A DNA stretch of 64,000 nucleotides from Trichopria drosophilae (GCA_030407085.1 CM059582.1:133632001-133696000); one strand, 5' to 3'; shown: positions 49,838-61,800, counted from the first letter of the stretch. Translations and numbers: made by a program. The notes: generated by a model not told the origin, from the sequence alone.

Positions 49838-51884
49838 GGAATAGTGAGCTGGGAAGCGTGGGAGAGAGTAAGGTGATTTGAGGTAGGGTGCAGAGGGAAT
49901 TCAGACCATCAGCCACTTGTGATGGTATTATGGACATGGTATGAAAAGGGAGAAGAGGAGAGAGAGGAAGAGGAATGGGTCCTGGACAGGTCAGAGGATG
50001 CTATCAGGAAATATAGGAAAGCTATAGAGGCGGTAGAATGGAAAGAGAATGGTGTAGAAGAGGGATGGGAAGAGCTGGAAAGAGAAATAAATGGGGCGGT
50101 AGAGTTGAAAAGAAAGAGGAAGAGTAAAGAGACAGGATGGTGTCCGTGGTGGGACGCAGAATGTAGAGAAAAAAGAGAGATGCATAGAGCGATAAGAAGG
50201 TACAGAAAAGAAGAAGATGAAGAGAGGTATGAGGAATTCTTAAGATGTAGAAGGGAGTACAGGGAGTTGTGTGGAAAGAAAGAGGAGGAGCAAAAGATGC
50301 AGGAGGAAAACGAGGTGGAAAAGATAAGGACGAAAGCGGGTGCCTGGAGATTTATAAACAGAGGGAGAAAGAAAAGGAAGGGGGTAGATAAAGTAATTCA
50401 AATGGAGAAATGGGTAAAGCATTTCATTGGAACGCTAGGAGAAATGGATGAAATCAAAGCAGAGGGGAGTAGAAGAAGGGAATTAAATAGGATAGGAAAC
50501 GAGGAGATAAAAGTGGAAGAGGTAGAATATGAAATAAAAAGATTACAAAAGGGCAAAGCAGCAGGACTGGTTGGCATTAGAAATGAGGCATGGAAGAAGG
50601 GCAGGGAAAGGGTTGGGAAAAGATTGTGGGAGATGTTGAAAAGGTTTTGGAAAGGGCAAGTGATGGTACCGATTTGAAAGAGAGAAAGAGAAAAGCGCCT
50701 GGAAACTATAGAGGGGTAACGATGACGAGCACGGGATATAAAATATATGCGAACATCTTGAACAAAACGTTGATCAAAGAGCTGGATGAGAAGGGAGGGT
50801 GGTGCAGGACGTAGGCTGGATTTAGGAAAGGAAGAGAGACCGTGGAAAATGTTAAGATTTGAAGCATGTCGTGGGAAGGAGGTTGAAAGAGAAAAAGAAA
50901 GTGTGGACATTTTTCATGGATCTAAAGGCAGTTTTTTACAGAGTTGATAGAGAGTTTTTGTGGGGAATGATGAGGAAGAGAGGGATAAGTGGGAGGTTAA
51001 TAGATAGAGTTAGGGAGGTATACGCAGAGACGAGATGTGTTGTAAAGGGTAGGAGATAAAATATCAAGGGAATTCTGGGTGGAGAAAGGGGTAAGACAAG
51101 GCTGCCCGATGAGTCCAACACTGTTCAATATATATTTGGCAGATATTGAAGAGGAGTTGAAGGAAGGAAAGGGAGGGATTCGGGTAGGAAATGATAGGAT
51201 AAGGTCAACAGAATACGCGGTTGATATAAAGGGGGTGTAAGGTGGAGGTTAAAACTGTTTGACAGTATAGTAAACGGGATTTTATTTTATGGAGTGGAGA
51301 TTTGGGGATACAAAGAATGGAAGGAGGCGGAAGGGCTGCAAGAAAAATATCTTAAGTGGATTTTAGGGCTGGAAAGAGTAACATCGAGGTATATAGTGAG
51401 AGAAGAGTTAAAAAGAAATAAATTGAGGGTTGAAATGGGATGGAGAGAGGGAAGGTTTGAGGAAAAACTGGAGAACGGAGGAGGAGGGAAGTTGGGTATG
51501 AAATGCATGTTGGAGAAAAGGAAGGATGAAAGAGAGAATAATAGGAGTGAATGGACAAGAGAAAGTGTTGAGAGGGGGAATTATTTGTGGAAAGGAGGTA
51601 TAAGTGAGGAAGCTTTGAATGAGTGGAGAGAGAATAAATAGGAACGTTTAAGCGAAAGAGATATAGAAGTGGATGAACAAGAGAGAGAGGAGAAAGTGTG
51701 AGCGTCTAAGTCATGTGTGAGTTATGGAAGGGTGAGTGGGGTAGCAATGCATGTACGAATTTGTAAGAGAAATGAGGGGGAAAGATTGCTGAAAATAATA
51801 AACAAAGCAAGGTGGAGATGCGGGAATGAGGAGAGGGGGAATAGGTACCGGATGGAGGAGGACGTGAGAAAGTGTAGATTGTGC

Positions 51885-51936
<52 letters not shown>

Positions 51937-52223
51937 ATGTTGAGCATTTAAGAAGCAACCACGAGTATGTGAGGGAGAAAGAGGCGTGGATGTATTAAAT
52001 GAGGATGGGAGTGGAATCAGATGTTTGGAGATGATAGAGCTAGTCAGAAGAGAGAGAGAGGGGGGGGGGGGTTGGAGAGAGAGTGTTTAAACGATTTTAG
52101 TAATTGATATGTTTGTTATTCATATATTGTGTAATCGCGGTAAATGTAATATGGAATGAAGTTTTGTATAAAGAAAGTCATATGTAAGCACATTATTGTG
52201 AAGGCATATTAAATCTATCTATC
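49838..52223 (+). pseudogene. Purine-rich LINE, rest of ORF2 and tail
   Basis: It resumes with GIVSWEAWERV and NSDHQPLV, the endonuclease end. An open part (49919-50677) has the linker WCPWWDAECREKRE and the RT start LQKGKAAGLVGIRNEAWK. Then come NYRGVTMTSTGYKIYANIL (50704), a stop at 50812, FFMDLKAVFYRVDREFLW and GVRQGCPMSPTLFN (~51090-51125). The catalytic YADD is changed to YAVD at about 51216 and the sequence after it is deleted. The C-terminal region is open at 51294-51641. A CxxC...H motif (CRLCER) precedes a (GA)n tract, and the 3' end is an (ATCT)n tail at 52211-52223. The tail abuts a capsid-like gene, into which the LINE inserted. Confidence 0.8.
51883..51937. repeat. (GA)n tract in LINE
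   Basis: Almost pure GA with occasional GAAG, inside the LINE 3' region. It splits the cysteine motif by expansion. Confidence 0.9.
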
Positions 52224-52225
52224 TG

Positions 52226-53028
52226 AACAATTTACGGTATTTTCAAGATCGGCATCGAAGCGTACCTCTATACGTAAGCAACCGCTCTTTCCGAGGTTCT
52301 AATGTGTAGCGCAACTTGCAGAAAGATCCGACGTTGGATCACAAACAAACAGACAATAGCCATTTGCAAATTCATCGCTGAAGATTTCGTTCCCCTCGTT
52401 CATAAAATGAATATATGTACCTGTAAACAGTGTGTGATACGCTTCCACGAATAGTTTGGAATCTGTTTTGAGATTTGGCCGTAGAGGTTTGCTAGGTAAT
52501 TCTGTACCGTCAACGTAGAGCAATAAAAAGTTTGTACCGTAATGTTTAAAATTGAATGGATTAAGTCGACGATCGCCGTTAAAAGCTTTATTCTCGATGA
52601 AACCGGTAAACACCCTTTTCGGTAACTGTCCTAGAATAACGTTATCACTTATCAAGTGTATCACCCTGTGTTCCACTAATTAATGCAAATGATTTTACCT
52701 TGCCAGAGAATATTTCGCTGTAGTATTTGACAAGATTTTTGTATGCGCGATAAGTATATCCGGGTTTTATGTTGGTTCGACGTATCAGTAACGTCATATC
52801 GTTGATATTGACTGAAAATTTACCATCTACCGATTTGTCCATGAGAGTAAACGAATCTTTAGAGCGGACGAGTCGCAAGCGTATTTTGACAACGTTTGAC
52901 ATGAATTTATCCTGATTGAAAATATTGCAGGGAAAATGTTCAATGAGATCCACTGTATAAGAATTTTCAGTATATTTTTTATGGTTAGCTAGTGCAACAT
53001 TATGCGTACTTGCCGGTAACGAATCCAT
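52226..53028 (-). pseudogene. Capsid-like gene, F54H12.2-like, Polinton-associated (copy L)
   Basis: Two frames overlap at 52645-52676. The first (53028-52645) contains IRLRLVRSKDSFTLM. The second (52676-52299) contains VILGQLPKRVFTGF, NPFNFKHYGTNFLLLYVDG, AYHTLFTGTYIHF and FANGYCLFVCDPTSDL; after a stop, LRIEVRFDADLENTVNC follows until the LINE tail at 52223. I recognise these as the family named after C. elegans F54H12.2, which occurs in multigene Polinton/Maverick-like elements; a capsid role is inference. The N-terminal part is missing and the 3' end is cut by the LINE. Confidence 0.6.
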
Positions 53029-53048
53029 ATGATCCCCAGTTTTTACAC

Positions 53049-53345
53049 CTACATCGTTTTGCGAATAATGTTCGCTATATCGGGAAGTCCGAGAATCCCA
53101 TTTACCGAACTTTGAAAAATAAAGTAATGTGATATTTTACAATTTTTTGGCGCACAAAACGCAGAAACGATGCCCCCACGTGTATTTGCATAATTTAATT
53201 GTGAGTGTACTCCGCCTAAAAATTGTTCGTTAAAAACTTTTAGACGATCGTTGATTCCGCCTACAAAATCCGATATACTATTGTAATAACCTTCGGAAAT
53301 ATTAACATTGGTTGTGTCGATAACTTGTACTCCATCGTGTAATAA
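53049..53345 (-). pseudogene. Second Polinton-like structural gene, N-terminally truncated (copy L)
   Basis: From GVQVIDTTNVNISEGYYN through YANTRGGIVSAFCAPKNC to SVNGILGLPDIANI it matches the C-terminal half of the + strand gene at 62792-63355. Its N-terminal half is absent, and the similarity begins exactly where the inverted repeat at 53346 ends. The first codons of the open frame (53346-53357) are inverted-repeat sequence and not gene. Confidence 0.65.
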
Positions 53346-53835
53346 TAAACCAGTCATTCTAAACTTTTATCTACAAAGTGATGATACTTTTATAATTCCT
53401 TTTCTGGTGTGTTGGGGGTGTTGACAAAAGATCATTTCCCAATTGTCGTATCCACAGACCTTACACATTTTGTAGGGGAGAGGGGGAAGCGTAAAATGTT
53501 TTTTTAGCAATAATTCGGTTAATTTACAACGAAAATGGACGTGTGACCTCTCATTTTGTAGGTATTTTCAAGCTCTGCAAAAGTCATTGGGACGACCCTA
53601 GCCAAAAGTTATGAATTTTTTTTTACAGCCGAAAAACCGTATCAAAAATTTGTTCTTTTTTTGTTTTTTTCTCATTATCTCGTTTGAGTGAGTATATCGT
53701 GAAATTTCTTTCCTACCGTCATAGCCCTTGCAATTTCCTTTAATTTAAGCTACTTATTTATTTCAATTCGATTTAAATTGAGCCCAGGAGAGCCGCTCGA
53801 AGTTGCACTCTCCATTTGCCGGGCGGCGCGCGGCG
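53346..53835. repeat. Left long inverted repeat of composite element
   Basis: Aligns with the reverse complement of 61946-62345 from CGTGTAATAA at the outer end to GGAGAGCCGCTCGAAGTTGC and GCCGGGCGGC at the inner end, with several indels. Shared words include ACCTTACACATTTTGTAGG and TCTCATTTTGTAGGTATTTT. Confidence 0.85.
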
Positions 53836-54435
53836 TCAGTGCAGGCTAGCGGACTCGCGCAACTGCGTCGAATGTAATGCGCGGAATTGAACGGGGTTTT
53901 CGCCTACGACTTTTTTGTGATAAATTCAATGTGAAAATAACATGAAGAATGTTTGTTTACATCATTCATTATTATATCATTCATTATATTTATATTATTA
54001 TTTATACATAAAAATATGCTAACTTTTCCGTACATTACATGTAAATTCATAAAAAATTGTACAAAAGACATTTAATTAATAAGAAATGCTTGTTTCAATT
54101 AGTATAACTATGTAATTAATATTAATGTGCTGTATGAAATTTAACAGTATATTGTTTAAATACATATATTTTTTATTTTCATTTAAATCTATATTACAAG
54201 TAGCGTAAAAATTATATTATTTAATATGCATTGAAAGTGTATTTAATACTACTTTAATATTACAAAGAAATATTTTTTAATTTTGTCGAATATGTAAGTA
54301 TTTTGAAAAGGGTAATGTTAATAATGAAACACTTGACAAAATTCTTTTATATTTATTATAAAATCGCGAAGGGACACATTACATAAGAAAAAGAAAAAAC
54401 AAGATTAAAAATGAAATCATAGATCACAAAAATGA
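53836..54435. other. AT-rich spacer
   Basis: A GC-rich start (CGCGCGGCGTCAGTGCAGGC) is followed by AT-rich non-coding DNA up to the 3' end of the nuclease gene. Confidence 0.45.
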
Positions 54436-54439
54436 TTTC

Positions 54440-57400
54440 CATCATCTCTTCCGTCGTTTTGCTGGCGTGGATGAAGTTGACTCATTCAGTTGACGGTTCC
54501 CTGCAGGGGTATAAATGTCGGATGAAATTGTATCATTCAGGAAAGTGGTGTCTTCGTAGTCCTGGCTGGTATAATACTGCAGGTTAGTACCATCATCGAA
54601 TTCAACGTCGTCTTCGTTGTCGACAATATCTTCAACGATGGAAGGGGTGTTGTCACAAGATCCCTCGACGCAATTTTCACACGTGTCGAGAGGAGCACGT
54701 GAGGCCCGCTTTTCTGCAGCCACATACTGCACAACATCTCCACTTGCATTTGCAAGCGAGGATCTTTAACAAATCTTGAGGTGCCGGCTCAGATTTATTG
54801 CACACCGCTTCCAGAAGTCCGTTGTTTCTTCTCCATCCCCAATCCTCGGGATCTTTGTAGTTTTCCATCCATGTTTGCACTTGCAAATACGCCCTGAAGA
54901 TGTGCTGACGAGCAACACTTGTCGTCAGTGGAAACATTTATATATTGAATCCGCTTTTTGTAACAGATTTAGGAAAAAGTTTGAAGCGGAATGAATTCAA
55001 TGAAGTTTCACTTTTTTCGCCAGCGTTCACTACGATCAAAAATCGATCACCCGCAGACGCGAGTACTTCAGGGTCGACATGTATTCCTTTGAAGAGCTTG
55101 GCCGAGGAACGAAGTTCAGAATTCTTTGCAATACTGTTAAAAACTTTTTTTTCCAACATTAAAAAATGCCGAGGTCGTATCGCATCTGCTAATTGTGTGT
55201 AAGAATAAGATCCGCGAGCGAGTAATTTTTTAATGATTCCGAAGAAAATAGAGAAGCCGGTGTTTTCCCTTGGGCTGGATTGTGCAAGAAAATATTGCTT
55301 TTTTGGTGTTCGAGTCCATTTAATAAAACTCATAAATCGATATCTTCTCCTACTATCTCTACGCAATTATATTTATCAGTAGTATTCACAGCGGTTTCAA
55401 CAATAAGCCAGTCAGCGTCTTTGAATGCCTGCTGAACACCGATTCCACTTTCATTGAAATAGGAGGTAAGCATTCGTATTAAACGATCTTTGTTTATGTC
55501 GTTGCCCAGGAATTTTTCTTGGCTTATGTTGAGGACCGTATGTTCCTGCACATTTTTTGACAAAGACAATTTTTAGCACATGTCAGATCGTCTTGTTCTC
55601 TCACAAGTTTTAGTGCCTGCGTCACTGGCTTCTGGATATCCATAAAAAATGACTATGACATCGTTGGTGAAATGGTTTTGTACATACGTATCATAAGTTT
55701 GGCATATTGCTTGAAATGTTGTCAATCTACCCCAAACAACCTTACGGAGTAAGAACCTACCACCAATGACGTGCAGGATTTTCTCGGCTGGTTCCACAAC
55801 ATTTAGCAATGACTAGAATGCTCTATACAAAACGGACTTCACGGTTTTTCGCATATCTTGCGGAGAAGAGACAGAAACTGGAAAAGAGGCGAGTTCATAC
55901 TTCAGATCTCTTCATATCGTCGTCCGAATGCTTTAACGCGCAAATCCGTTGGAATAACAATAGTGGATCAATTGGGTAGAATCGATTTTTATACTGCTAT
56001 TTATCACAGCTAGTGGCAGTACTTTCCTTTCTCTCTTGGAGGTAACAGAAGCGAAACTTTTACCAATGATTCCAGACATTTGTTATGTACCTATTTTTTC
56101 AGCTTCGTGACAATTAATATCAGATGTTCCAACAATGCCGCTGCCAATGGAAATGAGCTGTTCAGTTACAGGGAAACGATTGTGATCTCCAAACCACATA
56201 TCTAACTTTTCGATATCTTGATTGTCGCAAATTATCCTTGTTAGGGCATATCGAAGTGCTGTTGCGTAGTTGCGCATGACACTCCAGCAAAACTTTCTAC
56301 TGCATCGCAATATTTTGCATATGCACCATTCCCAGTGTCCAAGATGCTAAAGTACTGTCGGTGATATTTCGTTGGGTGAGTCCTCCTATAACCTTCAGTT
56401 TCCTCATTAACGTTTGTTCGATTGTTTGATCCGTCATAACTCCTGACCAGAACTTGTTGCTTCTACGAATCGTAAAACAACCCTCTGTGAACTTCTTATA
56501 TCCATCGGCTGGCATTCTGTCTTTAAGACGAACGGCTCTCGTGCACATAATTTTCTGCATACATCTTGTAAAAAAGTTGTTCCAGCCCGCTGCCCTGCAT
56601 TATATAGCAGGCAGATCCTATGAAATACATTAAAAGGTGAAATCCACAGAGTCTAACGATGACTTTATTCACGCCATATAATAGATCTTCTCCTTTCCAC
56701 TATGTCACGAGCCTTCTAGTGTAAAGTCTGGTCGAATGTGACAAAACATGATTCTTGGATGCATTCTTTAAATTTCTGTGCTGCTATAATAAGTGACGTG
56801 AGAATCGTATCACAGTCTGATGACGGTGCGTTAATAAACGGAAGATATATTATACACGAAATTTGGAAGGGCAAATGCGTATCAACTTGCTCCATAAACC
56901 CGTTCCAGCCTGGAATTTCATCTCAACAGGCCCACTTACCATTCTGCCACATGAGGTCAGGTATAGTTGGCAAAATTTGTGGTGAAACTGGATGTACACG
57001 TACAATATCAGCCACGTTGATCTTCTCCAAACCTGCTGATGCATGATTAGTGTATATCAGTAATGGAATTATTCCCATCTCAGCTATTTTCATAGCAGAT
57101 TTTTTTTCTAAAACGCGCAAAATTGCTTCCTCTTTAGCAACACAGACTTTAGGTATTACGCAATGTATACCGCCCATTGCATGAAATGTACCATATCCAT
57201 CAATAGTTTTACAGTAGAACCTCGATATATCGAACCTCGTTATATGGAACGTTTGATATATGGAAGATTTTTACCTCGGTATATCGAACGTAAACATTCC
57301 AGATATATCCCCTCTACTTTACTTTTGTTCCCTGCATTCCTTTCGTTCCTTCGGTTTCACGTGTTACCCTATGGGGGAATGATGATGAAGAGAATTACAG

Positions 57401-57710
57401 AGAAAGAGAATCATCGATTCCCCTCTCGCGTTCGATATATCGATGGTTTGAGGGGAGACACGGAATCGATGCGTTTGATATAACAAGGTTCTACTGTAAT
57501 ATTAAAATCTGCATTGTCAAATACAAATTGTGATAATGCTCCTTCCAGAAAGACACCTCGGCCTGCCTGAATGCATCAATTTTCGTACGCTAAAACTTCA
57601 GTGTATGTCGCAGAAAATCCCAAATTTGGTAGTACATCAATTAATCCTGGTGCGAAACGCATTGAGGCAATAGTTCCAATTATTAGCGCTAGAGGGATAT
57701 TTTTAACAAT
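54440..57710 (-). pseudogene. XPG/FEN-like nuclease protein of an Academ-like transposon, main part
   Basis: Read on the minus strand. Near 57515 is SQFVFDNADFNI, split by a MITE from TIDGYGTFHAMGGIHCVI. Then GYKKFTEGCFTIRRSNKFWS, DQTIEQTLMRKLKVIGGLT and TDSTLASWTLGM (~56310-56500), FPVTEQLISIGSGIVG, and GGRFLLRKVVWGRLTTF with DVIVIFYGYPEASDAG (55640-55770). A PIN/XPG-like nuclease core follows, with FKDADWLIVETAV and EIVGEDIDL (55330-55450). The C-terminus is Cys-rich: ACKCKWRCCAVCGCRKAGLT, then CENCVEGSCDN (54650-54740). Many stops and shifts (55337, 55580, 56600-56720, 54735). Academ elements are known to encode XPG-type nuclease plus Cys-rich regions; that assignment is probable, not proven. 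Confidence 0.65.
57212..57496. mobile_element. 285-bp pogo/Tigger-type MITE with TA duplication
   Basis: TA-CAGTAGAACCTCGATATATC at the left and GGTTCTACTG-TA at the right. TA repeats flank at 57210-57211 and 57497-57498. Inside, ATATATCGAAC words recur in both orientations. Non-coding. It interrupts the nuclease gene between ADFNI and TIDGYGTF. Confidence 0.85.
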
Positions 57711-58397
57711 AAATCCAATATAGTATGTGATTCTCAATTTTTACATATATATATATACAGGGTGGCCGATTTATCTGAAGACATCGAAATATCTCGAGAA
57801 CTATGCACAGAATCAAAAAAGTTGTCGGATGAAAGTTGTTCGACACGAAGGGGGGCATCCAGTGATAATGAAATTTACCCCCTCCCCCATCCCCTGAGGG
57901 TGGAGTGGGGGCAAAAACAATAAAACTTAAATAGGAACCCCCATTTTTTATTGCAGATTTGGATTCTCCGGAAAAAAGTACACGAATTTGACCTAGAAGC
58001 TATTGCATTTTGGTTCACAGGTGGCGCTGTAATCGATAAAAATCCAAATTTATCTGAAGACATTGAAATACCTCGATAACTATGCACAGAATCAAAAAAG
58101 TGGTCGGATGAAAGTTGTTCGACACGAAGGGGGGCATCCAGTAATAATGAAATTTCCCCCCTCCCCCATCCCCTGGGGGTGGAGTGGGGGCAAAAACAAT
58201 AAAACTTAAATAGGAACCCCCAGTTTTTATTGCAGATTTGGATTCTCCAATATTGACAATTTTCGCCCGCGTAGCGGATATGGAATACGGTCATTCTAAC
58301 AAAGCCGGGAAAAAATACATTTAGCGTTACCCAGAAACAACGACGTGGACGTAGTATTTTTCTGTTCCCTTTGGGGTGCTTCAAATGACTTTATACA

Positions 58398-59384
58398 TCA
58401 TAGAATCATATCTGCAGAAATTTCTGCGCAAGCAGTTCTTATGCGTTCCACCATGTTTTCACGAGTCGTTGGTACTTGTTCATAAACCTTACCTTTTAGG
58501 TAACCCCATAGGAAGAAATCCAGAGATGTTAGATCAGGTGACCTCGCAGGCCAATTAATGGGGCCACCTCTACCAATCCACCTACCATTGTAATCACGGT
58601 CTAGCATTTCCCTTGCTACTCTTGAAAAATGTGCTGGGCAACCATCATGCTGAAACCACATTGTCCGTCGGACGTCCATAGCAACATCCTCAAGTAGTAA
58701 TGGTACTTCTTGTTCTAGGACATCTCGATATTTTGTTCCATTCAAATTACCTTCAATGAAATAAGGACCAATGAGTTTATTTCCTATGATTCCACACCAA
58801 ACGTTCACCGACCAAGGTCGTTGATGATTAACTTGTCGTAACCAATGGGGATTTTCTACGCTCCAATAATGCATATTATTCCTATTGACGCCACCATGGT
58901 TCGTGAATGTAGATTCATCTGAAAATAATACATTAGCAAAGAAATTGTGGTTCGTTTGCATTTTTTGAAATGCCCATTCACAAAACACCACGCGGTTATG
59001 AAAATCATCGCCATCTAGTTCCTGGTGCAGTGAAATGTGATATGGGTGAAACTTATGACGATGCAATATTCTTTGAATACTGTCTCTGGAAATTCCGGAA
59101 TCGCGATGTAATTGTCGTGTGCTTACATGTGGATTTTGGTGAATAGCTGCTAGTACAGCTACGTCGTTAGCTTCTCCTGTAACTGTTAATCTTCGCTTCC
59201 TTTTTTTCATTTGTACGCTGCCATCAGAGTGAAAGGCATTCACAACTTTGTAAAAAAAAGAACGCGAGCGAGCATTATCTGGAAAACGCTCAGCATACAA
59301 CGCAACGGCATCGTCAATATTCCTCTTACATTCACCATAAACAAGAATCATTTCGATTTTTTCGGGAACTGTAGCAGGATTCAT
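58398..59384 (-). CDS. DD41D mariner-family transposase
   Basis: An uninterrupted 328-aa frame, chosen to start at MNPATVPEKIE (59384) because the further upstream frame is terminal-repeat DNA and the inverted copy at 60692 starts at the same Met. N-terminal paired helix-turn-helix region (VSTRQLHRDSGISRDSIQRI, ~88-107). Catalytic Asp156 in VLFSDESTF, Asp247 in WFQHDGCPAHF and Asp289 in PDLTSLDFFLWG: 41 residues between the last two, giving DD41D (rosa-like) rather than DD34D. It excises and joins element ends at TA sites. The C-terminus stops at SADMIL, earlier than relatives, and runs into unrelated-looking sequence, so activity is doubtful. Confidence 0.92.
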   Translation of the reverse strand: MNPATVPEKIEMILVYGECKRNIDDAVALYAERFPDNARSRSFFYKVVNAFHSDGSVQMKKRKRRLTVTGEANDVAVLAAIHQNPHVSTRQLHRDSGISRDSIQRILHRHKFHPYHISLHQELDGDDFHNRVVFCEWAFQKMQTNHNFFANVLFSDESTFTNHGGVNRNNMHYWSVENPHWLRQVNHQRPWSVNVWCGIIGNKLIGPYFIEGNLNGTKYRDVLEQEVPLLLEDVAMDVRRTMWFQHDGCPAHFSRVAREMLDRDYNGRWIGRGGPINWPARSPDLTSLDFFLWGYLKGKVYEQVPTTRENMVERIRTACAEISADMIL

Positions 59385-59863
59385 TTTTAACTTGCAATTC
59401 GATTTAAGCAATGAAGTTGTTATTCTAAAAGCAAAGTGACCTCCGACCGAATTACTACCAATACAATGGACTTCAAAAACAGTCTTACAACAGAACCAAA
59501 AAAGTTGTCGGATAAAAGTTGTTCGACACGAAGGGGGGCATCCAGTGATAATTAAATTTACCCCCTCCCCCATCCCCTGGGGGTGGAGTGGGGGCAAAAA
59601 CAATAAAACTTAAATAGGAACCCCCAGTTTTTATTGCAGATTTGGATTCTCCGGAAAAAAGTACACCAATTTGACCTAGGAGGTATTGCATTTTGGTTCA
59701 CAGGTGGCGCTGTAATCGATAAAAATCCAAATTTATCTGAAGACATTGAAATACCTCGAGAACTATGCACAGAATCAAAAAAGTTGTCGGATGAAAGTTG
59801 TTCGATACGAAGGGGGGCATCCAGGGGGCAAATAGGGACAATTTGATCCCTTTATGAAAATTT

Positions 59864-59899
59864 AATATTAAAAATTCTAATATTAGAATTTTTAATATT
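59864..59899. repeat. 36-bp perfect palindrome
   Basis: AATATTAAAAATTCTAAT followed by its exact reverse complement, all A/T except the central TCTAATATTAGA bases. It lies in the foreign segment inside the mariner. Confidence 0.9.
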
Positions 59900-60544
59900 G
59901 GAATTTAGTAATATCAATTGCGAAAATTGTTATTCTGAATATGAAATTTTAATAATGTCCATTCGAAAAATTAAGATTATGAATAATTAATATTCTTCAT
60001 ATTAAAAATCAAAACTGATTACATAAAAATTGTGCATACAATATGGAAGCAATTTTATAAATAAGTTTTCTACCTTCAATAAAATTACATTTTAGGTTTT
60101 AAATTTATTATTTAATAAACAAAAAGAGGACATCACGCAATCCATTAAAAAACGCGTCATGTCCCTTCACTCAGCTCATTCATTCTCTCTCTGTATGTTT
60201 TTTCCGAAATGAGAATAAATAAGCTGAGCATTGACGGTCAAACCAGCTTCTATTAAACAAAACGAAACTCTTACTGCATTTGGGGATGTCGTCGCCATCT
60301 ACCGGACCCCGAGAGAACTCACGTGGTTTCATACATGTACATCGCTTGCATTTCGGCCATCACCGGCGCCGGTTCTGTTACATAACGCTAGAGGGTGACA
60401 TAACTCGAAAATAAAATAGCATATCATTTTATACATAAGTTGAGTCACACGTAACCAGTTCACCTACATTTTTCTCTACTTTCCTGAAGGGAAGTAAATG
60501 GATATCGCGACTTTCTAATCCCCATATTAAAATTTAGTATTCAC

Positions 60545-60767
60545 GGTCTCTCAGTGTAAGACTGTTTTTGAAGTCCATTGTATTGGTAGTAATTCGGTCG
60601 GAGGTCACTTTGCTTTTAGAATAACAACTTTCCGTTTACGTGACTATTTTTTGTCTGCCCTTCATTGCTTAAATCGAATTGCAAGTTAAAAATGAATCCT
60701 GCTACAGTTCCCGAAAAAATCGAAATGATTCTTATTTATGGTGAATGTAAGAGGAATATTGACGATG
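60545..60767 (+). pseudogene. Inverted 5' fragment of mariner transposase
   Basis: The 5' leader and MNPATVPEKIEMILIYGECK (from 60692) repeat those of the intact gene in the opposite orientation, then jump at 60767 into the subterminal repeat. Confidence 0.85.
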
Positions 60768-61446
60768 CCCCCCTTCGTGTCGAACAACTTTCATCCGACA
60801 ACTTTTTTGATTCTGTGCATAGTTCTTGAGGTATTTCAATGTCTTCGGATAAATTTGGATTTTTATCGATTACAGCGCCACCTGTGAACCAAAATGCAAT
60901 AGCTCCTAGGTCAAATTCGTGTACTTTTTTCCGGAGAATCCAAATCTGCAATAAAAAATGGGGGTTCCTATTTAAGTTTTATTGTTTTTGCCCCCACTCC
61001 ACCTCCAGGGGATGGGGGAGGGGGTAAATTTAATTATCACTGGATGCCCCCCTTCGTGTCGAACAACTTTCATCCGACAACTTTTTTGATTCTGTGCATA
61101 GTTCTCGAGATATTTCGATGTCTTCAGATAAATCGGCCACCCTGTATAAGTACACGATGATTTATTGCGCTAGGCGTGAACTGATATCCCAGTTACGTCA
61201 TATTTTTCTTTATTTACATCTTAACAATTAGTAAGAGGACCGTATTACCGAGAAGAAATTATTTGTTTATTTAATTACATCAATGTCTTTGAACCGAACT
61301 TCTTGTATAAGAATGCTCCAACTCCGATTTTCACTGACAAATAAAAAGATCGAGGCCGAACAGCACTTATTATGGCATGTGCGATTTACGTACATTTCCT
61401 ATTTAATGACATAAAGCTTGCGCACTAACGGTTCGTTTCGTTTTCT

Positions 61447-61800
61447 TTGTGACATCAGATAAAAATACATTGAATGGCGTAGGTATTTCTAACTCGACAT
61501 TTTTAAAGAAATCATCCGTGGGCGGGTATTTGCTCGTGTCGAAAAAGACTGATCTGATATTTTCGCGGATTATAACAATTTCGCAGACTCAACCTTTCTT
61601 CGTCTACGTTCGGTTTTCGTTGGGAATACAATGTGTCGGAAATCAGCTTGTATCCAGTATTTTTAAAGCATACCATTGTACCTCGTTCTGAACTGATTAT
61701 AATTATATCATCACCACATTTGTTCAGCAATTGCGCTTGTACAGTATACACGGAAGGGCAATAATCTTCCTCAATCACATAATTAGATCAGACAAGTGAA
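61447..61800 (-). pseudogene. N-terminal part of the nuclease-transposon gene
   Basis: Minus-strand YCPSVYTVQAQLLNKCGDDI, GTMVCFKNTGYKLISD and RKPNVDEERLSL resemble the N-terminal region of the same protein family whose remainder is at 54440-57710. The mariner (57758-61144) separates the two parts. Sense and order agree, which supports one gene broken by insertion. Confidence 0.55.

Larger units (their letters stand above)
57758..61144 (-). mobile_element. DD41D mariner with rearranged, repeat-rich ends
   Basis: TA at 57756-57757 and 61145-61146 flank termini CAGGGTGGCCGATTTATCTG and its inverse. Each end carries a ~276-bp subterminal unit (AAAAAAGTTGTCGGATGAAAG...TTGCAGATTTGGATTCTCC...GGTGGCGCTGTAATCGATAA), present at about 57771 and 58047 on the left, 59497 and 59735 in the middle, and inverted at 60770-61130. 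A second, inverted transposase start lies at 60692-60766. About 720 bp of foreign-looking DNA (59823-60540) lies between, so the region is a fused or rearranged pair of copies. Confidence 0.85.

Noticed and set aside
51711..51998. Frames on both strands with Leu-Ser or Arg-Glu repeats
   Set aside because: Driven by the (GA)n tract inside the LINE.
53346..53357. Met start of the left capsid-like frame
   Set aside because: These codons lie in the inverted repeat; similarity to the gene begins only after it.
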